A DNA stretch of 55,482 nucleotides from Rhodospirillales bacterium (GTDB lineage: Bacteria; Pseudomonadota; Alphaproteobacteria; Rhodospirillales; SHVQ01). The first letter of the stretch is position 1. Each line of letters starts with the position of its first letter. This document shows positions 17,100 through 24,357 of this stretch, one piece after another. The stretch covers positions 1-55,482 of the forward strand of contig SHVQ01000016.1 of assembly GCA_009694195.1 (NCBI GenBank). Reading direction: 5' to 3'. Position numbers and translations under genes: made by a program. Below the pieces are notes generated by a model, which worked only from the letters and a program-made list of their open reading frames with translations, did no database searches and was not told the origin of the DNA.

Positions 17100-17300
17100 C
17101 TAGCGCGCGAGGCGATAGTATGTCTTCACATGATCGGTTTCCCGGTAGCCGGACGTCTTCCGGCCGTCGGGAGCCGCGGCAGCTTTGGCCGCATCGGGCG
17201 CGCCTGCGACCGCGGCCGCCCCGAGGGCGCCGCTCGCCAAGCCCGCAACCCTCAGGAATTCCCTGCGACGAAGCGGCGTCGTCTCTTTGCGGTCCTTCAT
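17100..17300 (-). CDS. FDH-associated Tat-signal small protein
   Basis: A 66-residue protein with a twin-Arg signal at 11-20 (LRRREFLRVAG) and a short mature part ending in 'ETDHVKTYYRLAR'. It corresponds to the 'formate dehydrogenase region TAT target' proteins that precede the alpha subunit in many FDH operons. Its task is not known; a helper that travels with the folded enzyme is one idea. It is 23 bases before the alpha-subunit gene. Confidence 0.82.
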   Translation of the reverse strand: MKDRKETTPLRRREFLRVAGLASGALGAAAVAGAPDAAKAAAAPDGRKTSGYRETDHVKTYYRLAR

Positions 17301-17348
17301 CGTCCTCTCCTTCTCTCCAATCGCGTCTCGTTTCCTCGTGATCTCGCG

Positions 17349-17948
17349 TTATGCCGCCATCTCGAACGCTTCCGCTTCGATGGCGATCAACAGCTTGCCG
17401 ATCGTGCCGACCGGCATGTAGAGAACGGCCGCCTTGGCGCGTTCCACGTCCTCGAAAAATCGCGTGCCCCACGGCTGAATGTGCTTCTTGAAAAACGACC
17501 GCTGGCCGTCGAGCCCGACCGGCTTTCCGAAGCGGCCGGTGATCAGGCCGTGCATGACTTCGCAGAGGAACGCGATGTGATCTTCTGGCTCGCGAAGCCC
17601 GTCAGCCGCCGCAATGCCAAACTCAGCCATGGTCTCGCGCAGGTCGGCGAGCGGCTTCTCATAGACGAAGCCGGTGAGATATCGCGACGCGTACGGCCCA
17701 AGCTCGCCGCCCGCGCCCATTCCGAAGAAGAGCTCGGAATATTCCTCTTCCGCCCCGGTTTTCGTCGCGCGCTGCGCGAGCGATGCGAACGTGGCCAGCG
17801 CCCGGCCCATTTCGGTGTCGTCTCCTTGCAAGCCGCGCACGAACGTCAGCGTCTCCGCCGACATTGGCGCCGCTAGCACGCGCGCAAGCAGCCCGTAAAA
17901 TCGGGCGCGTAGCATGTCTTCCTCGGGAATGTTCGCAACGTAAGTCAT
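17349..17948 (-). CDS. TorD/DmsD-family chaperone for FDH
   Basis: A 199-residue all-helical protein of the TorD family, redox-enzyme maturation chaperones that bind the Tat signal of a molybdoenzyme until the cofactor is in place. Family marks include 'RARFYGLLARVLAAP', 'EEEYSELFFGMGAGGELGPYAS' and 'EPEDHIAFLCEVM'. It is the first gene of the FDH structural operon, which fits. The ATG at 17948 is chosen; a GTG at 18002 with AAGGGGCG before it would add 18 residues and is a real alternative. Confidence 0.85.
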   Translation of the reverse strand: MTYVANIPEEDMLRARFYGLLARVLAAPMSAETLTFVRGLQGDDTEMGRALATFASLAQRATKTGAEEEYSELFFGMGAGGELGPYASRYLTGFVYEKPLADLRETMAEFGIAAADGLREPEDHIAFLCEVMHGLITGRFGKPVGLDGQRSFFKKHIQPWGTRFFEDVERAKAAVLYMPVGTIGKLLIAIEAEAFEMAA

Positions 17949-18032
17949 CGCCGGAACGCTTCCGACGCGGTCGCGCGACCTTGTCTCTGTGGATTGCTCC
18001 ACCTGTCGCCCCTTGTCGCCCAACCCCTGCGG

Positions 18033-18054
18033 CGAAGCGGGTTTCCCCGCTTCG
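18033..18054. promoter_or_regulatory. Leader hairpin before the FDH operon
   Basis: A perfect 9-bp stem, CGAAGCGGG paired with CCCGCTTCG, around a TTTC loop lies about 90 bases before the chaperone start. It partly overlaps the likely 5' leader of the operon. No T-run follows, so it looks like an RNA structure or operator arm and not a terminator. Confidence 0.4.
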
Positions 18055-18076
18055 TTATATCTTCGCCTGGTATACC
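18053..18076. promoter_or_regulatory. ModE-like box before the FDH operon
   Basis: CGTTATAT at 18053-18060, a TCGCCT spacer and TATACC at 18071-18076 resemble the enterobacterial ModE operator as I remember it (CGTTATAT, spacer, ATAACG). The right arm is poor. No ModE is encoded here, but an HTH plus binding-protein-like regulator is, at 26.1 kb. Confidence 0.35.
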
Positions 18077-18230
18077 AAAATCCCCGGACGTTTCCCGGCC
18101 CTGATGCTTTTAGCGCTTTTATGGGGCCGAGTTTAGCACCGGCATTGGGTTCTGTCCCTCCAAAGGCCCTACAGGCTGCCGGAAAATTCGACGTAAAAAA
18201 CACAAAAATGCAGCCCAGGCAAACGGCCGC

Positions 18231-18836
18231 TTAGGTTGATTCGCCCTTCTTCGAGACACCGCCCGAGGGCGGGCCGACTGGGTCCGCCGGGCTGTCTCTC
18301 CCGCCATCAGGCATCGGCGGCGCTGCTTGCTCAGCGGTTTGCGCGACCGTCTTCTTCTCCTCTGACTCCGTGCCCGCCGCTGGCGCCGACTTTTTGGCTG
18401 CGGCTGCGGCGGCCGCTTCCTTTTCATCTTCGGCCGCCCAGTCGATGATCCCCTTGCCCACTTGGTAAATGGTGTCCTTCAGCGTGATCAAAGGAAAGTT
18501 CCGGTAATCGCCGAAGCCGTCGTTCAGCGGATCGATTTCCGCGAACACGGGATCGCTCTTCCAGAGCTTCCGCATGGCGGCCTGGCTCACGTCTTCGGGA
18601 ACGCCCGGCTTCATGAACGCCGTGAAATCGGAATCCTTGGTCAGGCTTTCGACGGACGGCAGCGCCTTCCCGCCATCGGTTGCCGTTTCCTTTGGCGCGC
18701 GCTCCGGCGGGAGAGACGCCTGCGTCGCATCGGGGGTCTCTTGTTCCTTGAGCGCCGCGCCGCCGCGCTTCGTCTTGACCGCGCGCTCCTCCCGCTTCAA
18801 GCGGGACCAGCGCGAAATCGGGCGCTCGCCGGTCAT
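18231..18836 (-). CDS. DUF3306 protein, FDH accessory
   Basis: A 201-residue protein with a basic start (ISRWSRLKREE), an acidic/Ala-rich middle and a conserved core at about 65-130: 'DFTAFMKPGVPEDVSQAAMRKLWKSDPVF', 'DGFGDYRNFPL' and 'IDWAAEDE'. This is the DUF3306 pattern. The tail from 135 is low-complexity Ala, Lys, Glu and Pro. No catalytic motif or membrane span is visible. The start overlaps the stop of the DUF3305 gene by ATGA, so the two are translationally coupled. DUF3305 and DUF3306 regularly occur together beside formate dehydrogenases; their biochemical role is unknown to me. Confidence 0.8.
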   Translation of the reverse strand: MTGERPISRWSRLKREERAVKTKRGGAALKEQETPDATQASLPPERAPKETATDGGKALPSVESLTKDSDFTAFMKPGVPEDVSQAAMRKLWKSDPVFAEIDPLNDGFGDYRNFPLITLKDTIYQVGKGIIDWAAEDEKEAAAAAAAKKSAPAAGTESEEKKTVAQTAEQAAPPMPDGGRDSPADPVGPPSGGVSKKGEST

Positions 18837-19351
18837 GGGCTTTTCTTTCCGTCGACGGCGAGCGGCGGCGGGCCGCCCTGGCGATCCTTGTGCGGCACGC
18901 GCTGCCGCTTCAAGAACGGCACTTCCACGTGGTGGCGGTCGATGAACGCCTGCAGCCACGCCATCATCTCTTCCGGCATCGGCACGCCCTCGACGATGCC
19001 CTCGCCGCCCGTGAGGTAGCTCTCGGCTTCGTGCGGATTGACCGTCACGAGAAAGGGTGTGACCTCGTGCGCCCCGCTCGTGTCCGGACGCAGCACGACG
19101 TACACCTGCGGCACGTCGTTGTTGAGGTTGACGTGATAGGTCCCGGTGTCCTTGGCGTAAAGCTCGATGTCCATCGTGGCCGCGTGATACTGGACCCAGC
19201 CTTCGCCTTGCCGCATGACCCGCCACTCCGGGCAGGGACCGGCGCCCGGCACGACGGCGACCGGGCGCCACACGTGGTCTTGCCACGGGTTATCGATCGC
19301 GCGGCGCTCGATCACGACGCCAACGGGCAGGCGCGCGAGGGGGCCGCTCAT
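18833..19351 (-). CDS. DUF3305 protein, FDH accessory
   Basis: A 172-residue protein with the DUF3305 pattern: 'LPVGVVIERRAIDNPWQDHVWRPVAV', 'MDIELYAKDTGTYHVNLNN' and 'PQVYVVLR', then an acidic helix ending in 'HHVEVPFLKRQRVPHKDRQGG'. No cofactor motif is evident. It starts inside the stop of mobA (ATGA) and ends inside the start of the DUF3306 gene (ATGA). The tight chain with fdhD and mobA argues for a role in loading or protecting the pterin cofactor of FDH, which remains an inference. Confidence 0.8.
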   Translation of the reverse strand: MSGPLARLPVGVVIERRAIDNPWQDHVWRPVAVVPGAGPCPEWRVMRQGEGWVQYHAATMDIELYAKDTGTYHVNLNNDVPQVYVVLRPDTSGAHEVTPFLVTVNPHEAESYLTGGEGIVEGVPMPEEMMAWLQAFIDRHHVEVPFLKRQRVPHKDRQGGPPPLAVDGKKSP

Positions 19352-20007
19352 CGGCCCGCCTCCCGTCGCGCCGACGGAGCTGTGTCTTCGTCGAAGGCGG
19401 CAAGAATGTGCTCCGCTTCCGCGAGATTTTCGGGCTCGTTGATGTTGAAAAAGGGATCGAAAGGTTCGGTCGCAAACGCAACGTGGGCGATCCGGTAGCG
19501 TGCGGTCCACCGGTCGATCTTGCGCATGTCCTCGTGACGAAGCGCGTGGGCCAGGTCGCCCGCAAGACGCACCGGCCAAAGCCCGAACACCGGGTGGATC
19601 TGCCCGCCCGACGCGGCGCAGGCCATGTCCGCCCGATCGCCGGCGACGGCATCTGCGAGACGCGGCACCAGATCGCGCGGGACGAACGGCGCGTCGGTCG
19701 CGAACGTCGCGAGCCACGCGACCTCCGGCCGATTGGCGCGCATCCATTCGAGGCCGGTGAGCACGCCCGCGAGCGGCCCCGCGTAGCCTTCAACCACGTC
19801 GGCCACCACTGTCAATCCATACGCCGCGAAGCGAGCCGCATCGCCGTTGGCGTTGATGATGAGCTCGCCGACCTGCCCGCGCACCCGCTCGACGATGCGC
19901 TCCAGGATGGGCCGTCCGCCCAACGGGCGGAGACTTTTGTCCCCGCCGCCCATGCGGCTCGACCGGCCGCCGGCGAGCAGCACGCCCACGACGCCGCCGG
20001 AGGTCAT
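19348..20007 (-). CDS. mobA: MobA, molybdenum cofactor guanylyltransferase
   Basis: A 219-residue nucleotidyltransferase that joins GMP from GTP to molybdopterin, giving the guanine dinucleotide form used by formate dehydrogenases. It shows 'GVLLAGGRSSRMGGGDKSL' at residues 6-24 and 'ATDAPFVP' in the middle, the metal-binding Asp region. Length fits the family. The C-terminus 'FFNINEPENLAEAE' is also typical. ATGA overlaps link it to fdhD upstream and DUF3305 downstream. Confidence 0.93.
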   Translation of the reverse strand: MTSGGVVGVLLAGGRSSRMGGGDKSLRPLGGRPILERIVERVRGQVGELIINANGDAARFAAYGLTVVADVVEGYAGPLAGVLTGLEWMRANRPEVAWLATFATDAPFVPRDLVPRLADAVAGDRADMACAASGGQIHPVFGLWPVRLAGDLAHALRHEDMRKIDRWTARYRIAHVAFATEPFDPFFNINEPENLAEAEHILAAFDEDTAPSARREAGR

Positions 20008-20894
20008 CCGACGCTGCCCTTGCGGCGGAGGCTTTCCGGCTCCTCTTCCGCGTATCCCGATGGCGCGTCGTAGATGATGCGGCTCTCGCCCGCGAGCGCG
20101 ATGAACCGCTTCCCTTTGGCGCGGCCGATGAGCGTCAGGTTCACCTGGCGCGCGAGCTCGACGCCCCACGCCGTGAAGCCCGAGCGCGAAACCAGGATCG
20201 GAATGCCCATCTGCACGGTCTTGATCACCATCTCACTCGTGAGCCGGCCCGTCGTATAGAAGGTCTTGTCCGCGCCCGTGTGGCCGTGCCGGTACATGTA
20301 GCCGGCGATCTTGTCGACCGCATTATGGCGGCCGACGTCCTCCATATAGATAAGTGGCCGGTCCTTTTCGCACAGCACGCAGCCGTGGATGGCGCCGGCT
20401 TCGAGATAAAGGCTCGGCGTCATGTTGATCGCCTTCAAGAGCGCATAGAGCCAGGACGTCTTCAGCACGGCGTCGGGCGCGAGCTTCGTCTGCTCGAACG
20501 TCTCCATCACGTCGCCGAAGACCGTGCCCTGGGCGCAGCCGGACGTCAGCGTCTTCTTCTTGAGCTTGTCCTCGAAGTTGGTCTCGCGGGCCGTGCGCAC
20601 GACCACCGTGTCGATGTCGTCGTCGTAGTCGACCGCGGTGATCTGGTCGTCGGCCTTCAGCATGTTCTGGTTGAGCAGGTAGCCGATGGCCAGATATTCC
20701 GGATAGTCGCCGATCGTCATCATGGTGACGATCTCGCGCCCGTTCAGGAACAGCGTCAGCGGCCGTTCGACCGTGACCGAGGCCGTGATGCTGCGGCCGT
20801 CCTGGTCGAGCCCGCCAACCTCGCGCGTTAGGCGAGGATCGTCGGGGTCGGGCCGGACGAGATACTGGGTGGGCGCCGATTTGGGCAATGACAT
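20004..20894 (-). CDS. fdhD: FdhD, sulfur carrier for formate dehydrogenase
   Basis: A 296-residue FdhD. E. coli FdhD takes sulfur from IscS and hands it to the cofactor of FDH. Present are 'ERPLTLFLNGREIVTMMTIGDYPEYLAIGYLLNQ', the Cys loop 'TSGCAQGTVFGD' and 'GRHNAVDKIAGY', 'TTGRLTSEMVIKT', 'LVSRSGFTAWGVELA'. The E. coli loop has CGVC; here only the first Cys is kept, as in many alphaproteobacteria. A further C-V-L-C pair lies in 'IHGCVLCEKDRP'. It is the first gene of a four-gene chain with ATGA overlaps and is divergent from tupB. Confidence 0.94.
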   Translation of the reverse strand: MSLPKSAPTQYLVRPDPDDPRLTREVGGLDQDGRSITASVTVERPLTLFLNGREIVTMMTIGDYPEYLAIGYLLNQNMLKADDQITAVDYDDDIDTVVVRTARETNFEDKLKKKTLTSGCAQGTVFGDVMETFEQTKLAPDAVLKTSWLYALLKAINMTPSLYLEAGAIHGCVLCEKDRPLIYMEDVGRHNAVDKIAGYMYRHGHTGADKTFYTTGRLTSEMVIKTVQMGIPILVSRSGFTAWGVELARQVNLTLIGRAKGKRFIALAGESRIIYDAPSGYAEEEPESLRRKGSVG

Positions 20895-20914
20895 CGATCC
20901 TCGATCGCTTCTTC

Positions 20915-20986
20915 CGTCATTCCCGCGAAAGCAGGAATCCAGCGCATCTGCCGTAAGACTGGACTCCCGCTGACGCGGGAGTGACG
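20915..20986. repeat. Dispersed palindromic repeat, family A
   Basis: Starts CGTCATTCCCGCGAAAGC and ends CGCGGGAGTGACG, with two internal GGAATCC/GGACTCC parts. It stands in the divergent gap between fdhD and tupB, close to the fdhD start. Confidence 0.8.
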
Positions 20987-21084
20987 CAGAAAGGTTCTAG
21001 CAGCCCTGCCTGGACTATGGAGACCAAGGGGATGGCGCACAAGGCAACCGTATCCCACGGATTCCCGGTGAATCCCGAGATGCT

Positions 21085-21106
21085 GCATAATCATGCAATA
21101 TTATGC
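21085..21106. promoter_or_regulatory. Inverted repeat, candidate operator for tup and fdhD
   Basis: GCATAAT at 21085-21091 and ATTATGC at 21100-21106 form a perfect 7-bp inverted repeat with an 8-base spacer. It lies 66 bases before tupB in an AT-rich patch of an otherwise GC-rich sequence, where a promoter is likely. It could serve both divergent operons. Confidence 0.5.
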
Positions 21107-21171
21107 TAAAAATACGGAGATAGGGAAATTCGGGAATTTCCGCGCGGGGAAACTGCCGGGAACTCTGAAAG

Positions 21172-21876
21172 ATGGGCGATATCGGCGAAGCATTCGCGGC
21201 GGCCATCCGCCTGGTGGTCGGTCTCGACCGCAGTTTGATCGAGATCGTCCTGCTGTCCTTCCAGGTGAATCTCAGCGCCGTCGCCGCAGCTACCGTGCTC
21301 GGCCTTCCCGCCGGGGCCGCGCTCGCCCTCGTGCAGTTTCCCGGGCGACGCGCGGCGATCGTGCTCGCCAATGCGCTCATGGGCCTGCCGCCGGTGGTGG
21401 TGGGCCTGATCGTCTACCTCCTGCTGTCGCGCGCCGGCCCCTTCGGCGTCTTCGGCCTTCTCTTCACCCCGACCGCCATGATCGTCGCGCAGGTCATCTT
21501 GGTCACTCCGATCATCGCGGCGCTGACGCGTCAAATCCTCGAAGACCTCTGGCAGGAATACGAGGAGCAGTTGCGCTCCCTCGGGGCCGGGCCTGGGCGG
21601 GCGATGGGCGCCCTCCTGTGGGACGGCCGCTATTCCCTCACCACGGTGGTCCTCGCCGGCTTCGGGCGCGCGAGCGCCGAAGTCGGCGCCGTCATGATCG
21701 TCGGCGGCAACATCGATCACGTGACGCGCATCATGACCACCGCGATCGCGCTCGAGGTGAGCAAAGGCGATCTCGCCCTCGCCCTCGGCCTCGGCATCGT
21801 CCTCATCCTCCTCTCCGTCGGGGTCAACACGCTCGTCCTGGTCATGCGGGAAGCCATGCAGCGGGAGCAAGGCTGA
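21172..21876 (+). CDS. tupB: TupB, tungstate ABC permease
   Basis: A 234-residue permease with about five membrane helices. The EAA loop, which binds the ATPase, is 'QEYEEQLRSLGAGPGRAM'. The pattern 'ALMGLPPVVVGLIVYLLLSRAGPFG' is characteristic of TupB and related tungstate permeases. The first 20 residues are cytoplasmic or amphipathic. Stop and next start overlap as TGATG. Together with tupC and tupA it forms a complete importer; specificity for tungstate over molybdate is judged from the binding protein. Confidence 0.9.
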   Translation: MGDIGEAFAAAIRLVVGLDRSLIEIVLLSFQVNLSAVAAATVLGLPAGAALALVQFPGRRAAIVLANALMGLPPVVVGLIVYLLLSRAGPFGVFGLLFTPTAMIVAQVILVTPIIAALTRQILEDLWQEYEEQLRSLGAGPGRAMGALLWDGRYSLTTVVLAGFGRASAEVGAVMIVGGNIDHVTRIMTTAIALEVSKGDLALALGLGIVLILLSVGVNTLVLVMREAMQREQG

Positions 21877-22598
21877 TGGGCGAGGCGACCATCCTTCCCC
21901 TCGAGCTCGACCGCGTCTCCTTCGTCGTCGGCGGCGCGCCCCTGATCTCGGACGTCTCGTGCACGCTTGCCGCGGGTCCCCGCACCGTCATCCTCGGCCC
22001 CAACGGCGCCGGGAAAAGCCTGCTCTTGCGGCTCTGCCACGGGTTCCTGCAGCCGACCTCCGGCCGCGTCCTCTGGCACGGCGCGAACGGCGTCGATCCT
22101 CTCCGCTTCCAGGCGATGGTGTTCCAGCGCCCGGTGATGCTCAGGCGCTCGGCCGCAGCGAATATCTTGTACGCCCTCAAGCTCCGGGGCATCCCGCGGC
22201 CGGAGCGTGAGCGCATCACGGCGGACGTTCTCGGCCGGACCGGTCTTGCGCGGCTGGCCGATAAGCCCGCGCGCGTTCTCTCGGTCGGCGAGCAGCAGCG
22301 CCTCGCCCTCGCCCGCGCCTGGGCGCTCAAGCCCCAGGTTCTCTTCCTCGACGAGCCGACCGCCAGCCTCGATCCCGCCGCCACGTTCGCCGTCGAGGGA
22401 ATTGTGAATGCCATCCGCGCGGGCGGCACCTGCATCGTCATGACCACCCACGACCTCGCCCAGGCCCGCCGCATGGCCGACGAGGTGATGTTCCTTCACC
22501 ACGGCCGCCTTCTGGAAAAGACGCCCGCGGCTTCGTTCTTCGCCGCGCCCGCGTCCGAGCCTGCGCGCGCATTCCTCAAGGGAGAACTGTCATGGTGA
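21876..22598 (+). CDS. tupC: TupC, tungstate ABC ATPase
   Basis: A 240-residue ABC ATPase starting at the TGATG overlap with tupB. Walker A is GPNGAGKS, the signature is SVGEQQRLALARA, Walker B is VLFLDEP and the switch His is in 'MTTHDLAQARR'. No C-terminal regulatory domain (as in ModC) is present, which fits TupC. The last eight bases, ATGGTGA, contain the tupA start, so all three genes are coupled. Confidence 0.9.
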   Translation: MGEATILPLELDRVSFVVGGAPLISDVSCTLAAGPRTVILGPNGAGKSLLLRLCHGFLQPTSGRVLWHGANGVDPLRFQAMVFQRPVMLRRSAAANILYALKLRGIPRPERERITADVLGRTGLARLADKPARVLSVGEQQRLALARAWALKPQVLFLDEPTASLDPAATFAVEGIVNAIRAGGTCIVMTTHDLAQARRMADEVMFLHHGRLLEKTPAASFFAAPASEPARAFLKGELSW

Positions 22599-23569
22599 GC
22601 GCAATTGTCGCCCCCGCGAAAGCGGGGGTCCAGGAGCAACCGGCGGGTTTTGCGGCCCTGGATTCCCGCTCAAGGGGGCCACTTGCGGGGGATTCCCCCG
22701 CAGACCCCAGGCGCGGGAATGACGAAGGGGATGCGTTCCGATCTCTGTTCGCCTCCCTCATTGCGATACTGCTCGCAACGCTCCTCGCGAGTGGCACGGC
22801 TCCGGCGGCGGACCGCTTCATCACGGTCGCGTCCACAACCTCCACGCAGAACTCCGGCCTGTTCGAGCACTTGCTTCCCCAATTCACGCGGAAGTCCGGG
22901 ATCGAGGTGCGCGTCATCGCCGTCGGCACCGGCCAAGCCATCAAGCTCGCCGAGAAGGGTGACGCCGACGTTCTCTTGGTCCATCACAAGCCGTCGGAAG
23001 AGAAGTTTGTCGCCGACGGCTTCGGGGTGAAGCGCCTGGACGTGATGTACAACGACTTCGTGATCGTCGGCCCGAAGACCGACCCGGCCGACGTGAAGGG
23101 CCTGAAGGACGCATCCGCCGCGTTCAAGCGGGTCGCGGAGAAGAAGGCGATGTTCGCCTCCCGCTCCGACGACAGCGGCACCCACAAGCTGGAGCTTGAA
23201 TTATGGAAGGCGGCCCAAATCGACCCGAAGGCCCATTCGGGCGTCTGGTACCGGGAGTTGGGCTCCGGCATGGGCGCGACACTGAACACCGCGACCGGCC
23301 TTTCGGCCCACGCGCTCTCCGACCGGGCGTCGTGGAGCCAGTTCAAGAACAAGGGCGATCTTGCGATCCTGGTCGAGGGTGATCCCCGCCTCGTCAATCA
23401 ATACGGCGTGATCCTGGTCAACCCGGCGAAGCGCAAGCACATCAAGGCCAAGGACGGCCAAGCCTTCGTCGATTGGCTGGTGTCGGCCGACGGGCAAAAG
23501 ACGATCGCCGATTACAAGATCGGCGGCGAGCAAGGGTTCTTCCCGAACGCGGCCAAAGCGACGAACTGA
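22592..23569 (+). CDS. tupA: TupA, tungstate-binding protein with a repeat-encoded leader
   Basis: A 325-residue substrate-binding protein of the TupA family. The mature part begins 'ADRFITVASTTSTQNSG', with the TTSTQ anion loop of TupA, and continues 'VRVIAVGTGQAIKLAEKGDADVLLVH'. The start at 22592 overlaps the tupC end. Codons 6-44 lie in a family A palindromic repeat, so the signal peptide core (LFASLIAILLATLLASG) begins only near residue 51. The Tup proteins bind tungstate more tightly than molybdate in the cases studied. The long leader may harm export, or translation may begin elsewhere; no other in-frame ATG exists before the core. Confidence 0.88.
   Translation: MVSAIVAPAKAGVQEQPAGFAALDSRSRGPLAGDSPADPRRGNDEGDAFRSLFASLIAILLATLLASGTAPAADRFITVASTTSTQNSGLFEHLLPQFTRKSGIEVRVIAVGTGQAIKLAEKGDADVLLVHHKPSEEKFVADGFGVKRLDVMYNDFVIVGPKTDPADVKGLKDASAAFKRVAEKKAMFASRSDDSGTHKLELELWKAAQIDPKAHSGVWYRELGSGMGATLNTATGLSAHALSDRASWSQFKNKGDLAILVEGDPRLVNQYGVILVNPAKRKHIKAKDGQAFVDWLVSADGQKTIADYKIGGEQGFFPNAAKATN
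22607..22724. repeat. Family A repeat within the 5' end of tupA
   Basis: 118 bp that begin GTCGCCCCCGCGAAAGCG and end GCGCGGGAATGACG, the same ends as the intergenic copies. It is read through in frame as the leader of tupA. Confidence 0.8.
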
Positions 23570-23582
23570 CCGGCGTTACTCT

Positions 23583-23972
23583 TCACACAGCCGGCTGAAT
23601 ATCGGTTTTCGTGAAGTCGGCGCCGGAGAAGAGCAACGCCATGCGGCGGCTCGTGGCGAGCGCATAGGCGAAGCAATCGCCGTAGTTCAAGCCGGCCGGG
23701 TGGCGACCCTTTCCAAATCGCCGCCACGCCCCGCGCGCGATCTCTGCTTGGTCGTGATCGACAGGAACGACTTCGATAGCCGCTCGATAGAGGAGGAGAT
23801 CGAGATCGCGGCCACCGGCCTCTCCTTTGCGGCTTTCGATCACGATCGACGCCTCCAAGAGATTGGCGGCTGAAAGAAGCCGTGGCGAATGGGCTTCGAT
23901 CGCCCGAGCCACGCGCGGCGCGTCAGCCTCGCCGAGCAGCAGGGCGAAAATCGCCGATGTGTCGATCACCAT
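23583..23972 (-). CDS. vapC: VapC-type PIN-domain toxin
   Basis: A 129-residue PIN-domain ribonuclease. It starts MVIDTSAIFALL with the first catalytic Asp at residue 4, has a conserved Glu in 'LLEASIVIE', and ends with 'NYGDCFAYALA', which carries the C-terminal acidic pair region, plus 'LLFSGADFTKTDI'. These are the metal ligands of VapC enzymes that cut tRNA or rRNA. The start overlaps the antitoxin stop (TGATG). Length and partner make a functional pair likely. Confidence 0.9.
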   Translation of the reverse strand: MVIDTSAIFALLLGEADAPRVARAIEAHSPRLLSAANLLEASIVIESRKGEAGGRDLDLLLYRAAIEVVPVDHDQAEIARGAWRRFGKGRHPAGLNYGDCFAYALATSRRMALLFSGADFTKTDIQPAV

Positions 23973-24226
23973 CAGGACGGCAGGCCCTGCTCGTCGTACC
24001 CGACGATCTCGTCCGCCGTGCGCCGGTCGACGTCAGGCAAGGCCGCACAGCGCCGGCCAATCTCAAGGATTTCTTCGCCGAGACTTCGACCGCCGCCAGC
24101 GCTGCGAACGTGGGCCAGCCGCTCCTCGGCGGCCCGGCGAACGGCCGCTGTAACGGTTTCGCCCGTAAGATCAGCGAGTTCGCGCACGGCTCTTTCGGTG
24201 GTTGGGTCCTTGATGTTGAGGGGCAT
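23972..24226 (-). CDS. vapB: VapB-type antitoxin
   Basis: An 84-residue antitoxin of the class first seen in the mycobacterial Rv0623 group. 'MPLNIKDPTTERAVRELADLTGET' followed by 'AVRRAAEERLAHV' gives a short ribbon-helix-helix DNA-binding part, and the acidic tail would wrap the toxin. It is coupled to vapC by a one-base overlap. Confidence 0.88.
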   Translation of the reverse strand: MPLNIKDPTTERAVRELADLTGETVTAAVRRAAEERLAHVRSAGGGRSLGEEILEIGRRCAALPDVDRRTADEIVGYDEQGLPS

Positions 24227-24264
24227 CTTTGTCCATCCTGGAAGATTTAGTCTGCCTGTAAAGA

Positions 24265-24275
24265 TAGCTCAGCTA
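24265..24275. promoter_or_regulatory. Small palindrome before vapB, possible operator
   Basis: TAGCT-C-AGCTA is a perfect 11-base palindrome 39 bases before the vapB start, in an AT-richer patch. VapBC complexes commonly bind such sites. A GGTTGG/CCAACC hairpin follows at 24281-24300. Confidence 0.35.
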
Positions 24276-24357
24276 AGTGAGGTTGGCAACTTACCCAACC
24301 GGACCTTCGCGCCCCCACTCCCTCCCAAATGCGGGGGGATATGCCTATCCTCCGCCG

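Noticed and set aside
14359..17103. Long plus-strand frame opposite the FDH alpha subunit
   Set aside because: A shadow of the conserved FDH sequence; composition is typical of antisense frames.
23972..24250. Plus-strand frames over vapBC
   Set aside because: They oppose a clear antitoxin/toxin pair with coupled start and stop.
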